DNA of 64,000 bases from Hanleya hanleyi (lineage: Eukaryota; Mollusca; Polyplacophora; Lepidopleurida; Hanleyidae): the NCBI GenBank assembly GCA_036873755.1, contig JAVTVY010020267.1, positions 1 through 64,000 on the forward strand. The letters run 5' to 3'. The position numbers and the translations under genes were made by a program. Under the pieces are notes generated by a model. The model made no database searches, was not told the DNA's origin, and saw only the letters and a list, made by a program, of their open reading frames with translations. This document shows, piece after piece, positions 35,701 through 40,500 of the stretch (its first letter is position 1; each line of letters starts with the position of its first letter).

Positions 35701-37213
35701 ACAGTATTTTCATTATTTTGGGATACAAAACGAGTAATTAGTGAGTATGAATAAAAGATTGTGCTGGCAATTATTTACAATAAGTGGATGGTATATTATG
35801 CTCAATTTCATGACAAACCTTTCCACCAAGTCCACCATATATCTTGGGTGTAGGTGGATAACTGTATCTTATGTTCATGCCAAGCTTGTTACGGTGGAGT
35901 GTAGGAAATACTTGAGATGTAGATAAATTATGAGGTATAAGTACATACTTGTATACTTTTGTACATGCATATTTTAGCAAAGTCCATGAGATGTACTTGA
36001 GGTGTAGGTAAATTACAATTATATATTTTGACAAAGTTTATGAGGTATCACTCACTGTTAATTATTATTTGTTAATTAAACAAGGGCTGTACTTATTTCA
36101 AACTGTCAGACTGAATTGGTGTATGTTACAAAGAATATTAGACTAAGGCAGGAACATCCAACTGAGACATAGAGTTAAAAAGTATTAAGAAAATAATTAA
36201 AGAAGAGCTCCAGCTGAGAATGTATATGCAGGTGACACAAGAAATAGCAGAAGTAGATTTTATGTATTGTAAACTGGAAAACAAGGTATGACCTGTCAAG
36301 TGGTTCTTTTATTCATAGAGGGTGTATGAGATTTACAGTTAGCCAACCCATTTATTGATTTATTTTAAAATATAGCACTTAAATGAACTAAGAAATGTAC
36401 TTTAAAATATAAATAAAACATTTAGTTGATCATGTTGATGGGCAGTGAAATCTGTATGGGAAGCCAAGGTAAACTTGAGGTGTACAAAAATTACAAGTAT
36501 ATTTTGACAGTCCCAGAGGTGTACTTGAGGTACATGCATAGTTTGGCAAAGTCCATAAGGTGTACTTGAGGTGTAGTATATAACATATCTATTTTTGACA
36601 AAGTCCATGAGGTGTACTTGAGGTGTAGGTAGATTACACGTATATTTTGACAAAGTTTCAGAGGTGTACTTGAGGTACATGCATATTTTGGCAAAGTTCA
36701 TAAGGTGTACTTGAGGTGTAGGTAAATTACAAAAATATTTTTTCAAAGTCCATGAGGTGTACTTGAGGTGTATACACCTTCAAAAAGAAAATGAGGTGTA
36801 CACCTCAGGTACACCTCAACTACACCTCAAGTTGAGGTGTACACCTCAGGTACACCTCGACTACACCTCAACTTGAGGTGTACACCTCAAGTCTGTAAGG
36901 GATACCTCAACTGGGGTATAGCACTATACCTCAAATGAGGTACTGTAGCCCAACTTAGGTATGGTACCCTATAATGAGGTATTCAACCTATGTTGCTGTC
37001 TTTCGTTATGATGGATGGCCCAGTTTTCGTTTACACGTATGGCCATAAAATGCCATGATAAATAGCATAAATCTCATTTGAAACTACTTTAAGATTTCGC
37101 ATATGATACTCTGATATTTCCAAGTTACCATTATCCTCGGAGGACACAGATTCATCGGAAAATTCGGCATTTTTTCCTTTCAACCACCACTCATCACCAA
37201 GATCGTCTGCCAT
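5663..37213 (-). CDS. CMSS1: CMSS1 gene, partial (five coding exons seen; 3' exons not found)
   Basis: This is the homologue of Cms1 ribosomal small subunit protein, a nucleolar factor associated with small-subunit pre-rRNA processing in yeast and humans. It is recognised from the N-terminus MADDLGDEWW, a lysine/arginine-rich second exon, the segment LPKWNKMVKKG followed by LLIILSSSAIRSVDLVR, and the segment FRDGKGRLAKLFAKHAK. These occur in the order of human CMSS1. Five exons join in phase (1, 0, 1, 2, 0) to 654 nt or 218 codons. About 80 C-terminal residues of the human protein have no counterpart here, so the end probably lies left of base 1. Introns are very large (3.8-11.6 kb) and filled with transposons. 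Identification rests on remembered family sequence, not a search. Confidence 0.9.
5936..6648 (+). repeat. 24-bp minisatellite (left half of split array)
   Basis: A unit of about 24 bp, consensus GATGGGAACTACTGTATTAC plus four bases, is repeated. In frame it reads as DGNYCIT-like octapeptides, which produces spurious open frames. The array is interrupted at 6056-6295 by other dispersed repeats and is cut at about 6650 by a LINE insertion. It resumes at 9991. Confidence 0.85.
6056..6295. repeat. Dispersed mollusc repeat fragments inside the minisatellite
   Basis: The fragments contain GTGAGTGAGTGAATACGATT, then TTCAGTCATATCACGACGTT and CACCCGGGAACCGCACGGGTG. Later comes AGCTGAAATATTGCTGAATG, followed by a CT-rich run. 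The last piece is the reverse complement of the terminus shared by the repeats at 21408 and 39545. The CACCCGGG...CGGGTG part is shared with 29700-29990. Confidence 0.6.
6653..7690 (+). pseudogene. LINE N-terminus and endonuclease domain, frameshifted
   Basis: ATG 6653 opens MAELRGRLCF. A hydrophobic stretch follows at residues about 13-30 (FLLFLWILIIG), and a 2A-like HGEIHPNPGP lies at residues about 74-83 (NPGP at 6890-6901). The endonuclease begins YYQNCQSVAGK and has LTETWL. The frame shifts near 7150 at RGGG, and the second frame carries VLYAPP and LLLGDFN, then a catalytic-region SNHRPV where family members usually have SDH. Lysis of the frame again near 7680 leads into the RT part. The phosphodiesterase function is that of the family; this copy cannot encode an intact protein. 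Confidence 0.88.
7691..9102 (+). pseudogene. LINE reverse transcriptase, frameshifted
   Basis: The first frame runs to 8611 and includes KRFWSFIRS, RKACGPDDISG and FKRANVISIFKSGEK. The frame shifts near 8590. The second frame carries the RT core: VYIDFSKAFDSV, SGVPQGSILGP and the catalytic MYADD at 8917-8928. The active-site box FADD/YADD and the SGVPQG turn are conserved. It would have catalysed target-primed reverse transcription. Another shift follows near 9050. Confidence 0.92.
9103..9772 (+). pseudogene. LINE ORF2 C-terminal region
   Basis: A frame beginning around the segment KDLGVLLSSNLNF continues through FIKRTCKYF, LVRSNLEYCSSVWAPH, LERIQKSFLKF and SFVPRALRQYN to a stop at about 9770. 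The motif LEYCSSVW followed by LERIQ is typical of the region after the RT in Jockey/CR1/L2-type elements. About 200 bp of AT-rich 3' UTR follows. Confidence 0.85.
9991..10520 (+). repeat. 24-bp minisatellite (right half of split array)
   Basis: This resumes the GATGGGAACTACTGTATTAC-type array seen at 5936-6648, directly after the LINE's (TAAA)n tail. Units become irregular towards 10500. Confidence 0.85.
10620..11045. repeat. Imperfect tandem repeat, about three copies
   Basis: Segments near 10670, 10790 and 10965 share GGGGCTCAGTTC, then GGACTACC, then AGTAATGGATGT and a CCCATAAGT-like end. The spacing is uneven (about 120 and 175 bp). No coding content is recognised. Confidence 0.6.
11266..11440 (-). 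CDS. CMSS1: CMSS1 exon 4
   Basis: The acceptor TTATCCACAG ends at 11441 and the donor GTATGT begins at 11265. The 175 nt complete a codon from exon 3 (G|AT) and encode DAHVGTPNSDNLPP, AYLKQILPKWNKMVKKG and LLIILSSSAIRSVDLV, leaving AG for a split Arg. PKW and the hydrophobic strand followed by SSSAIR match the conserved core of CMSS1, which is related to DEAD-box helicase folds but lacks an obvious Walker motif. Confidence 0.93.
11441..11914. other. Intron 3 sequence, no recognised feature
   Basis: AT-rich sequence between CMSS1 exon 4 and the DIRS element. No repeat or gene was identified. Confidence 0.4.
11915..12025. repeat. DIRS left inverted terminal repeat
   Basis: Contains CTTCACATACCTTATTGCTT, a TGTGTGATTACGCAATATCC-like segment and GTCACTGTGGTCCCCCATTG. 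The same order is found reverse-complemented at 20796-20905. A second shorter copy of the TTCACATACCTTATTGCT motif lies at about 12206. Boundaries are approximate. Confidence 0.7.
12483..12692 (-). pseudogene. DIRS tyrosine recombinase, C-terminal part
   Basis: The frame reads LVASWPLWTNRSLTDIMRA, then CYWRSTVTFVSHYLQDL. This matches the end of DIRS recombinases, where A-S-W-A...I-I-A-A-W-S-TF-HYL carries the catalytic Tyr (here in SHYLQ). The upstream catalytic Arg/His region is altered. Confidence 0.72.
12913..13353 (-). pseudogene. DIRS tyrosine recombinase, N-terminal/core part
   Basis: The frame contains LTKWNLALVFRWLFEPPFEP, then KYLSYKTVFLIAFTWLL. W-x-L-x-x-V...PPFEP and LS-x-KT-x-FLIA are hallmarks of the DIRS recombinase domain. 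The domain would have catalysed integration without target duplication. The frame is broken downstream. Confidence 0.8.
13378..13947 (-). pseudogene. DIRS region between RNase H and recombinase
   Basis: The longest open frame here is probably not the true one. In a neighbouring frame the minus strand reads VLDPAALAVDALS, which matches the conserved D-P-x-A-L-A-VDAL segment seen between RNase H and the recombinase in DIRS elements. Stops interrupt it. Confidence 0.6.
13895..14109 (-). pseudogene. DIRS RNase H, second half
   Basis: The frame MNLVIQEFLPDLKNQ, then LIVATDNTTVLSHINKQG, holds the DNTTV and INKQG motifs of DIRS RNase H. It is separated from its first half (15927-16103) by a transposon inserted at the duplicated site CAGTACG. 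Confidence 0.85.
14117..15918 (-). mobile_element. hAT-like DNA transposon nested in DIRS, with ATAGGA arrays
   Basis: Terminal inverted repeats are CAGGGGTCCCAG at 14117-14128 and CTGGGACCCCTG at 15907-15918. CAGTACG occurs on both sides (14110-14116 and 15919-15925, with a possible eighth base C). Both ends carry dense arrays of ATAGGAAA/TATAGGA (14140-14225 and 15800-15905). The minus strand encodes the start of an hAT-like zinc-finger protein. The element interrupts the DIRS RNase H reading frame, so it inserted after the DIRS. Confidence 0.88.
14425..14895 (-). CDS. hAT-like zinc-finger transposase N-terminal fragment
   Basis: The probable start is ATG at 14895 (MPGGRTRFNPFW); an in-frame upstream Met exists at 14931. 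The protein has a W-Q/CxxC...HxxxxxH zinc finger (SAFCSLCNSEV, then LVQHSKCKGHQK), a Ser/Thr-rich linker, and TTKAELIWTLKVINSHFSYS. The latter resembles the AEILWALKVVxSHYSxxSC segment that follows the finger in a widespread animal hAT-like protein family. It then degenerates before any catalytic domain. Function is inferred as transposase DNA binding. The start resembles MPGKCSFRPSW at 55563. Confidence 0.7.
   Translation of the reverse strand: MPGGRTRFNPFWLKSGHGCKLSDWCQPSKTSVHSAFCSLCNSEVRCDNQGLQQLVQHSKCKGHQKRDKEILGGSQMTLAFARSTTSSASASSSTSFPESSQGSQGSLVCLSRKDVTTKAELIWTLKVINSHFSYSSCDGLKDVLMAQDLTLEPRYT
15927..16103 (-). pseudogene. DIRS RNase H, first half
   Basis: The frame reads HHLFMDASIGSRSIYAAYVM, where LF-x-DAS-x-x-G is the RNase H start in DIRS elements. 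It is cut after SLREAYC by the 14117-15918 insertion and continues at 14109. Confidence 0.75.
16408..17049 (-). pseudogene. DIRS reverse transcriptase, frameshifted
   Basis: The frame 17049-16675 reads WVINTLRHGYQLRF, then VKMGAAIELLP, then IVLKKNTSEMRMVIKLCRLN. It continues with a shift into MTSLDLQDAYLHVPIHRS, PWIFTRVFNLH and KYHCYLDDSLIR (YLDD at 16484-16473). SLDLKDAY and YLDD are diagnostic of the RT catalytic boxes, and the wording around them is DIRS-like. Stops break the fingers-palm region. Confidence 0.9.
17050..19030 (-). other. DIRS segment upstream of RT, no intact frame
   Basis: This should hold the end of ORF1 and the RT leader. Only short open frames are present on the minus strand, none with a recognisable domain. 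Several overlapping open frames on both strands near 17.8-18.8 kb look like chance. Confidence 0.45.
19037..20489. mobile_element. CAG...CTG transposon with CGTAACC arrays, nested in DIRS ORF1 (copy A)
   Basis: Terminal inverted repeats are CAGGCCATGACATTTGA and TCAAATGTCATGGCCTG. The flanks carry an exact AAGACG duplication at 19031-19036 and 20490-20495. The left end has GCGAACGATCGTTTCGTTCG and repeated GGTTACGC. The right end has GTAACC/GGTTAC repeated at least six times within about 110 bp. The interior has no recognised coding content. Its left end is the reverse of the right end of the element at 61853-62787. Confidence 0.88.
20508..20795 (-). CDS. DIRS ORF1 (gag-like) N-terminal fragment
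   Basis: The frame starts MENWDGKWKHVV and contains ETYLVSLYAGEILQPPGLSR. A diverged copy with YLVGSYAGEIVPPPGF is found at 22373-22630 in a second DIRS relative, which supports a real coding origin. The frame ends near the insertion point of the 19037-20489 element. Role inferred: DIRS ORF1 product. Confidence 0.6.
   Translation of the reverse strand: MENWDGKWKHVVCIFETYLVSLYAGEILQPPGLSRAEILDSLLAHSVESEAAESSSIDMTVKHNVDVNMTHSSTPIVVNIFPPPNNFENVGVVHE
20796..20905. repeat. DIRS right inverted terminal repeat
   Basis: Reverse complement of the left terminal repeat: CACAGGGACTAC, then TAAAGTATTACAAAGGATAT and CACATAGTCACACAATAAC, then TTTGATGGTAAGTTTAACAG. Boundaries are approximate. Confidence 0.7.
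21176..21308 (-). CDS. CMSS1: CMSS1 exon 3
   Basis: The acceptor TTTTCTCCAG ends at 21309 and the donor GTGAAT begins at 21175. The 133 nt encode KRITDELKDKPPQTG, then ADELLSIIRREYQGKLSPVE, ending in phase 1. KxITD followed by an acidic linker and a helix ending in a Tyr/Leu-rich segment matches the central part of human CMSS1. Phase 0 on entry matches exon 2. Confidence 0.9.
21408..21715 (+). repeat. Dispersed repeat, copy 1 (sister at 39545)
   Basis: Begins with a GA run, then TCACATTCAGCAATATTTCA and GCTATATAGCG. It continues with AACCCAGCAATC, AGTAATCAACAC and AACAAACCGATTTCTCTCAA. The same order is found at 39545-39830, about 85 percent identical by eye. Probably a SINE- or MITE-type family. 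No tRNA-like boxes were seen. Confidence 0.7.
22313..22417 (-). repeat. tRNA-Leu-like SINE head (5' part only)
   Basis: On the minus strand it reads GGCCCTTGGTGGCCGAGTGG (A box region) and GCACGGGTTCGAGCCCAG (B box region), about 95 percent identical to the complete SINE at 48011-48243. The SINE body domain is absent; DIRS sequence follows directly. It is not a functional tRNA gene because the acceptor stem does not pair well. Confidence 0.8.
22373..22630 (-). pseudogene. DIRS ORF1 fragment, second copy
   Basis: The frame includes EYLVGSYAGEIVPPPGF, homologous to the ORF1 start at 20795-20508. The last residues of the frame are encoded by the SINE head, not by DIRS sequence. Confidence 0.55.
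23145..25303. mobile_element. Helentron-like element, copy A (contains 36-bp minisatellite)
   Basis: The left end TAACAAGCGTTCTGAGAACC, followed by CCAACATCTTGCCTT, is shared in reverse with the copy at 59500-60176. The right end carries CCTTTACTTCG and TAAGGCGAGATAAA, the hairpin end of the other copy. The interior has a 36-bp minisatellite, then about 235-bp units with CATGTACAGATGTACATG and CCAAGTTTCATAATCATCC. The right end lies 37 bp from the donor of CMSS1 exon 2. Confidence 0.7.
23330..24275 (+). repeat. About 36-bp minisatellite, roughly 25 copies
   Basis: The unit is GGGATTACTGCTGGATAGGC, then CAGTCCCATGT with small variants. It lies inside Helentron-like copy A and is absent from copy B, so it expanded after or independently of the family's spread. 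Confidence 0.9.
25341..25537 (-). CDS. CMSS1: CMSS1 exon 2
   Basis: The acceptor TGTGTTTACAG ends at 25538 and the donor GTGAGA begins at 25340. The exon completes a Glu codon (G|AA) and encodes ESQVIIKKRKRDTEKL, a Gln/Glu-rich linker, and LSLKQKKKRR at its end. A basic, low-complexity segment with KKRK and KKKRR, likely a nuclear/nucleolar localisation signal, lies in the same place in human CMSS1. It enters in phase 1 and leaves in phase 0. Confidence 0.88.
25538..26350. other. CMSS1 intron 1, no recognised feature
   Basis: AT-rich sequence between exon 2 and the next repeats. No gene, tandem array or transposon end was recognised. Confidence 0.4.
26355..28010. mobile_element. Probable degraded transposons with GCCACCGG and TGATC motifs
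   Basis: TTTTGCCACCGGATAC at 26368 and TTTTGCCACCGAATACCG at 27977, plus further GCCACCGG/CACCGGAATTGAG copies, mark two ends of one candidate. Inside it, CAGGCCTCGAAATAAGACAG at 26801 looks like a CAGGCC-type left end, followed by six or so TGATC/GATCA motifs within 110 bp. Another GGTGATCAGG lies at 27600. Boundaries and target duplications were not established. Confidence 0.4.
28730..29110. repeat. AT-rich repeat with TTTATATTTTGG and a palindrome
   Basis: TTTATATTTTGGTTT recurs at about 28970 and 29027, and TTGACAATATTGTCACAAA occurs at 28999 and 29072. TGACAATATTGTCA is a 14-bp palindrome. The open frame here is low-complexity and not believed to be a gene. Confidence 0.6.
29700..29990. 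repeat. Dispersed mollusc repeat with CACCCGGG...CGGGTG units
   Basis: Begins GGGTGAGTAAATGAACAGGA, then TTTCAGTCATATCACAATAT, as in the fragment at 6056-6170. It is followed by three units of the form TTCACACCCGGAAACC...CGTGGGT. No coding content. Confidence 0.6.
30921..30979. repeat. Perfect 25-bp inverted repeat with 9-nt loop
   Basis: The left arm starts ATATATACTCTCCTCCTACT and ends CCATA. The right arm, 30955-30979, is its exact reverse complement, and the loop is ATTGTATAG. Weaker AT-rich pairing extends outward. A second stem, ATAACCGTGC with GCACGGTTAT, lies at about 31028-31064. Likely a small foldback element. Confidence 0.85.
32622..34326. mobile_element. TA-flanked transposon II, same family as I, inverted
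   Basis: Starts CCATGACTGCCCGGTTATTG after TA at 32620-32621. Ends CAATAACCGGGCAGTCATGC before TA at 34327-34328. Apart from an 828-bp insertion (32978-33805) it is the reverse complement of transposon I, giving about 880 bp. It is inserted in the Helentron-like element that split transposon I. Confidence 0.85.
32978..33805. mobile_element. CAG...CTG transposon with GTCCG/GGACTGGT arrays (copy E)
   Basis: The ends are CAGAGTTCGAATTT and AAATTCGAACACTG, with GAATA on both sides (33806-33810 and 32973-32977). The left end has GTCCGTCAGTCCG and AGTCCGTCGGACTGGT. The right end has GGACTGGTTA and ACCAGTCCGGTGGACTGGT. The empty site is visible in transposon I at about 31610, which proves the insertion. 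No coding content was recognised. Confidence 0.85.
34600..36902. mobile_element. 2.3-kb element with GAGGTGTAC arrays at both ends
   Basis: Ends TATCCCTTACTG (34598) and CTGTAAGGGATA (to 36904) form an inverted repeat with TA at each side. The left TA is also the right TA of transposon I. From 34612 to 34900 and from 36480 to 36895, dozens of TTGAGGTGTAC/GTACACCTCA motifs occur, often as palindromes TGAGGTGTACACCTCA. Scattered copies occur through the middle. Motif-derived frames reading PTPQVHL are artefacts. Confidence 0.75.
37129..37213 (-). CDS. CMSS1: CMSS1 exon 1 (start)
   Basis: ATG at 37213 has A at -3 and G at +4. The 85 nt encode MADDLGDEWWLKGKNAEF, then SDESVSSEDN and one base; the donor is GTAACT at 37128. 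MADDLGDEWW is the highly conserved CMSS1 N-terminus. An in-frame upstream GTG is not taken as the start. Confidence 0.94.
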
Positions 37214-37503
37214 TTTCACTTTGCGATACGGAGGTCGGAGCTAGCTGACTGGTGTTTCTGTGGTTCCGTGGATTATTTGATCATAGAACAATTTATAGAA
37301 AAAAAAGAAATTAAATTTAGACTGTGAAATACCAATTTAGAATTTAAATACGAATTGTAATACGAATATGAGACGCATGTTGAGTAAAGCTAGCCAGAAA
37401 TTCTCCAGGCCCGGCAGTGCGTTTTTGACATCACTTTTACTTATCATCAGCTTATTATACACAACATACATGACATAACTGCGAATGACAGCTAAGAAGG
37501 AGG
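37214..37503. promoter_or_regulatory. Shared CMSS1/TRAPPC10 promoter region (290 bp)
   Basis: Only 290 bp separate the two divergent ATGs, so both transcription starts must lie here unless there are 5' non-coding exons. The sequence has GC-richer edges (GCGATACGGAGGTCGGAGC and CCAGGCCCGGCAGTGCG) with an AT-rich middle. No convincing TATA box or CCAAT box was identified. Bidirectional activity is inferred from layout. Confidence 0.75.
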
Positions 37504-37528
37504 ATGGAAACTAAACCTTTGGTTACTT
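37504..37528 (+). CDS. TRAPPC10: TRAPPC10 exon 1 (start)
   Basis: ATG at 37504 with A at -3 encodes METKPLVT plus one base of a Cys codon, and the donor is GTAAGC. Joined to exon 2 it gives METKPLVTCHGDQSLF, matching the MENKPIVTC-GDQNLF stretch of the human protein, where an upstream N-terminal extension exists. This short exon is invisible to open-frame searches. Confidence 0.9.
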
Positions 37529-40500
37529 GTAAGCAGAAAGTTGAGGTTTTAAGATGTGTTGATAATTGTTGCTAAAGTCACAATTTATCTCATTTCAACA
37601 GCACTAGTTTTAGAGGAGGGTCCAGTTTTCAACAACAACAAAATTCAACACAATTCAGTCGATTCTGACAAAGTACACGTAGGCCTACCATGTTAAACGT
37701 ACATAAAAAGCCCTAGTCCAACATTTGCTTATGAATTGCACAGGAAAGTGGAAAATGTTGTTGACTCGCCGAAAATTGTAAATCTGGTAATTTTAAGTTA
37801 TTCCTCTCACCTTCATACATGTAGGAGGGAACCATCTTTAAGGCCCATTCTCACGGTGCGATTTGTAGTAACAACTTGTAGAATACAACCGAGTTGCATC
37901 GTAAGTAAGTACGATTTAGTCGCATGCCACAAGTCGTATGAAATAGAACCGGTCCTATTTCATGCGATTAGTTGCATGCTACAAATCAGGGGATTCCCCG
38001 CCGAATCGTTTACTACAAATCGCATCGTGAGAACGGGCCTTTAATCTGCTCGAAGTCAAGGTCAATCTAGCCACAACTAATCGATATGACTTTTTTTATA
38101 TCATATTCGGCAAGAAGCAGCAAATCCTGTAGAGAGCTCGTGCCGAGGAAAATTTAGTAACCCTTCACCCCATATAGCCATTTTCAAGCTGATTATGAAT
38201 TGTGCATGGGGCCGGAATCCCACGAAAGCTGCGAATCCTTTGGCCAATGATGAACATTGGTAGCGAGTTAGTTTTCTTTGCCGGCCTTGCATTTTGATGG
38301 GGCCGATCGACCCCGGCCCCGTGATCGACCACGTGAGCATTTTTCACGGAGATTTTTCATCGGCCCCGTCAAATCAGTCCAGTGAGTATATTCCCATATC
38401 TTCGTGGAATAAATCTAATCCTAGTACTGTGTCTTCTGTCTTGACGACTTGTGCTTGTTGGGTCTATGCAGCGACGACGAATATGATGCATCGAAAAATG
38501 GACCCCTCTTAGCCTGACCCATCGATTCCCTAATATGGAAAACCGCCATCACGGCGATCAGCCAATCAGTGACCGATTTACAGTATGGAAATTCCCATCA
38601 TCTGCAGTTCATTCCCCATTCATGAAATAAGAGTTAACCGTGAGGCTCCGTGCTCTGCGCAGCGTATGCTATCTCCTGGACTATAGCTCTGGCTCCGTTT
38701 GACTGCTAGCAGCTGGGTCATCGCGCACGGCGCTACACATCCACAAAATCTATCGGAGCACGGAGCCATGCGGTTAACTGTTGCTCCATCCATGCCATGT
38801 GGAGTTGCTTTCCCCGCCATTTTCCGTCGTAAAACACCAGAGAAGAAAACAGAATGAATTACGATGCCGGTAAAACGATATTACAAAGGTTTGGTTGATA
38901 TAATATGACCAATAATACATTGTCGTGTGGTGAAATTTGAAATCAGCCCCGATGGCCAAAAATCAGCCCCGTGACCCTACAAGACGGGGCCTATTGATCA
39001 GCCCCGACTTATTTCTAGAATGCAAGGCCTGCAGCACCCAAGTGATTAAGGTTACAGATATGCGAGGAACTGGCTGGCTAATGTACATGTATGGCTTGGG
39101 TGCTCCAAATGTTTTCGCATATTTATCATATTTATTTATTATCAATTAATTTCACCTGGCAGTTTCGAAATCGGCAACAAAGATGGCGCGCTCCTTTCGA
39201 AAAAAATGCTGTTGTTTTGAAGAACAGTTTGACATAGAAAAATAATGTAAAATCTGCATGTCTTATGTTTATATTTGTTGTTGACAACATAATCCATCAT
39301 CCCACACAATTTATTGACAATAGTAAGATATGAATTTTAGAGTTTTCTAGAGAAGAGGTCCTGTACATACACGCCAAACATAACCATCTTTCTAAGTCGT
39401 GGTTTTTGGATGAATGGGAGGAAAGAGTTGTGAATAATACTGCTTATTTGGGGTGACGATTTATGACGTCATACACCCACATTGGGTGGAATCAGGCCAA
39501 TTGTTCGGTATCAGGTCAATTACCACTTTTCCAGGACATGCTTATAGATAGGGAGAGAGACAGAATTAAAGTTTAATGTCACATTCAGCAATATTTCAGC
39601 TATATAGCGTCGATCGAACAGAATTCTAAGTATTCCAACAATAACAAGTTAATAACCCAGCAATCTAGAAGTAATCAACACACACACCAAAAACATGTAC
39701 ATATATTAATATCTGTACAACAAACCGATTTCTCTCAAATAACTAAAATACGGTCTTCTTTTGCCCGACTAAAAAGATCTTCTAAAGTAGCTGCTTGATA
39801 AAAAGAATCTCTCACAATCTTAAAATCTATACAGTTGATCATATATGTTTCTCTGTGAGATCTTCATGGTCATATGGATAGAGTACATATTTGTCAACTT
39901 TGCTGGCCATTTATTTCCTATGCCTAGCTCCCTTCATTTCCATAAACAGCAATGCTGTTGTTGTATTCCATTGTCCAATGGATGCTGCTAATGGTGTGTT
40001 CTCACTTGTGGACACACGGGTACTATTGATTAAAACTGAGACGAGAACAAGGGTATGAGCGGGAAATTGAAAGTGAGGGTAAAGGTGTATTTTGGCCAGC
40101 TTTAGATTTCCTTTTTTGTTGCAGCGAGAAAGAGTTCAAGGGCTGTCCTGACATCTTTCTTCGATTTTGCTTGGGTTTTGCCTCTGCTCAACAGGCATGA
40201 CAGGGTGTGGGTTTCTAGAATTCTGTCTGCTGATAGAACCTTGTGAACAACAAAGCTGTGCTAATTGAGGTCCATTAAGTTCTGTCTTTCGGTGGAGTAG
40301 GTTGGACATTGCAGCAGGAAATGTTACTGTCTCATCTTTGTTGGCCCGGTCGCATTTGGTAGATGGCATCACATGAAGGCCCCATTCTGCCATTATATGA
40401 TTCAGGAGGGTTGTACCGAATCTTAGTCTGTGTATTTTAGTATCAGAAGCTTTGCTTCCCTTTATGATGATGGGATGTGTCTGTGACGTGTATTCCTGAA

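Noticed and set aside
36402..36746. Minus-strand frames with repeated PTPQVHL
   Set aside because: They are translations of the GAGGTGTAC array of the 34600-36902 element.
38294..38512. Plus-strand frame near TRAPPC10 exon 1
   Set aside because: It is inside the GCCCCG-array element at 38281-39031 and does not match TRAPPC10.
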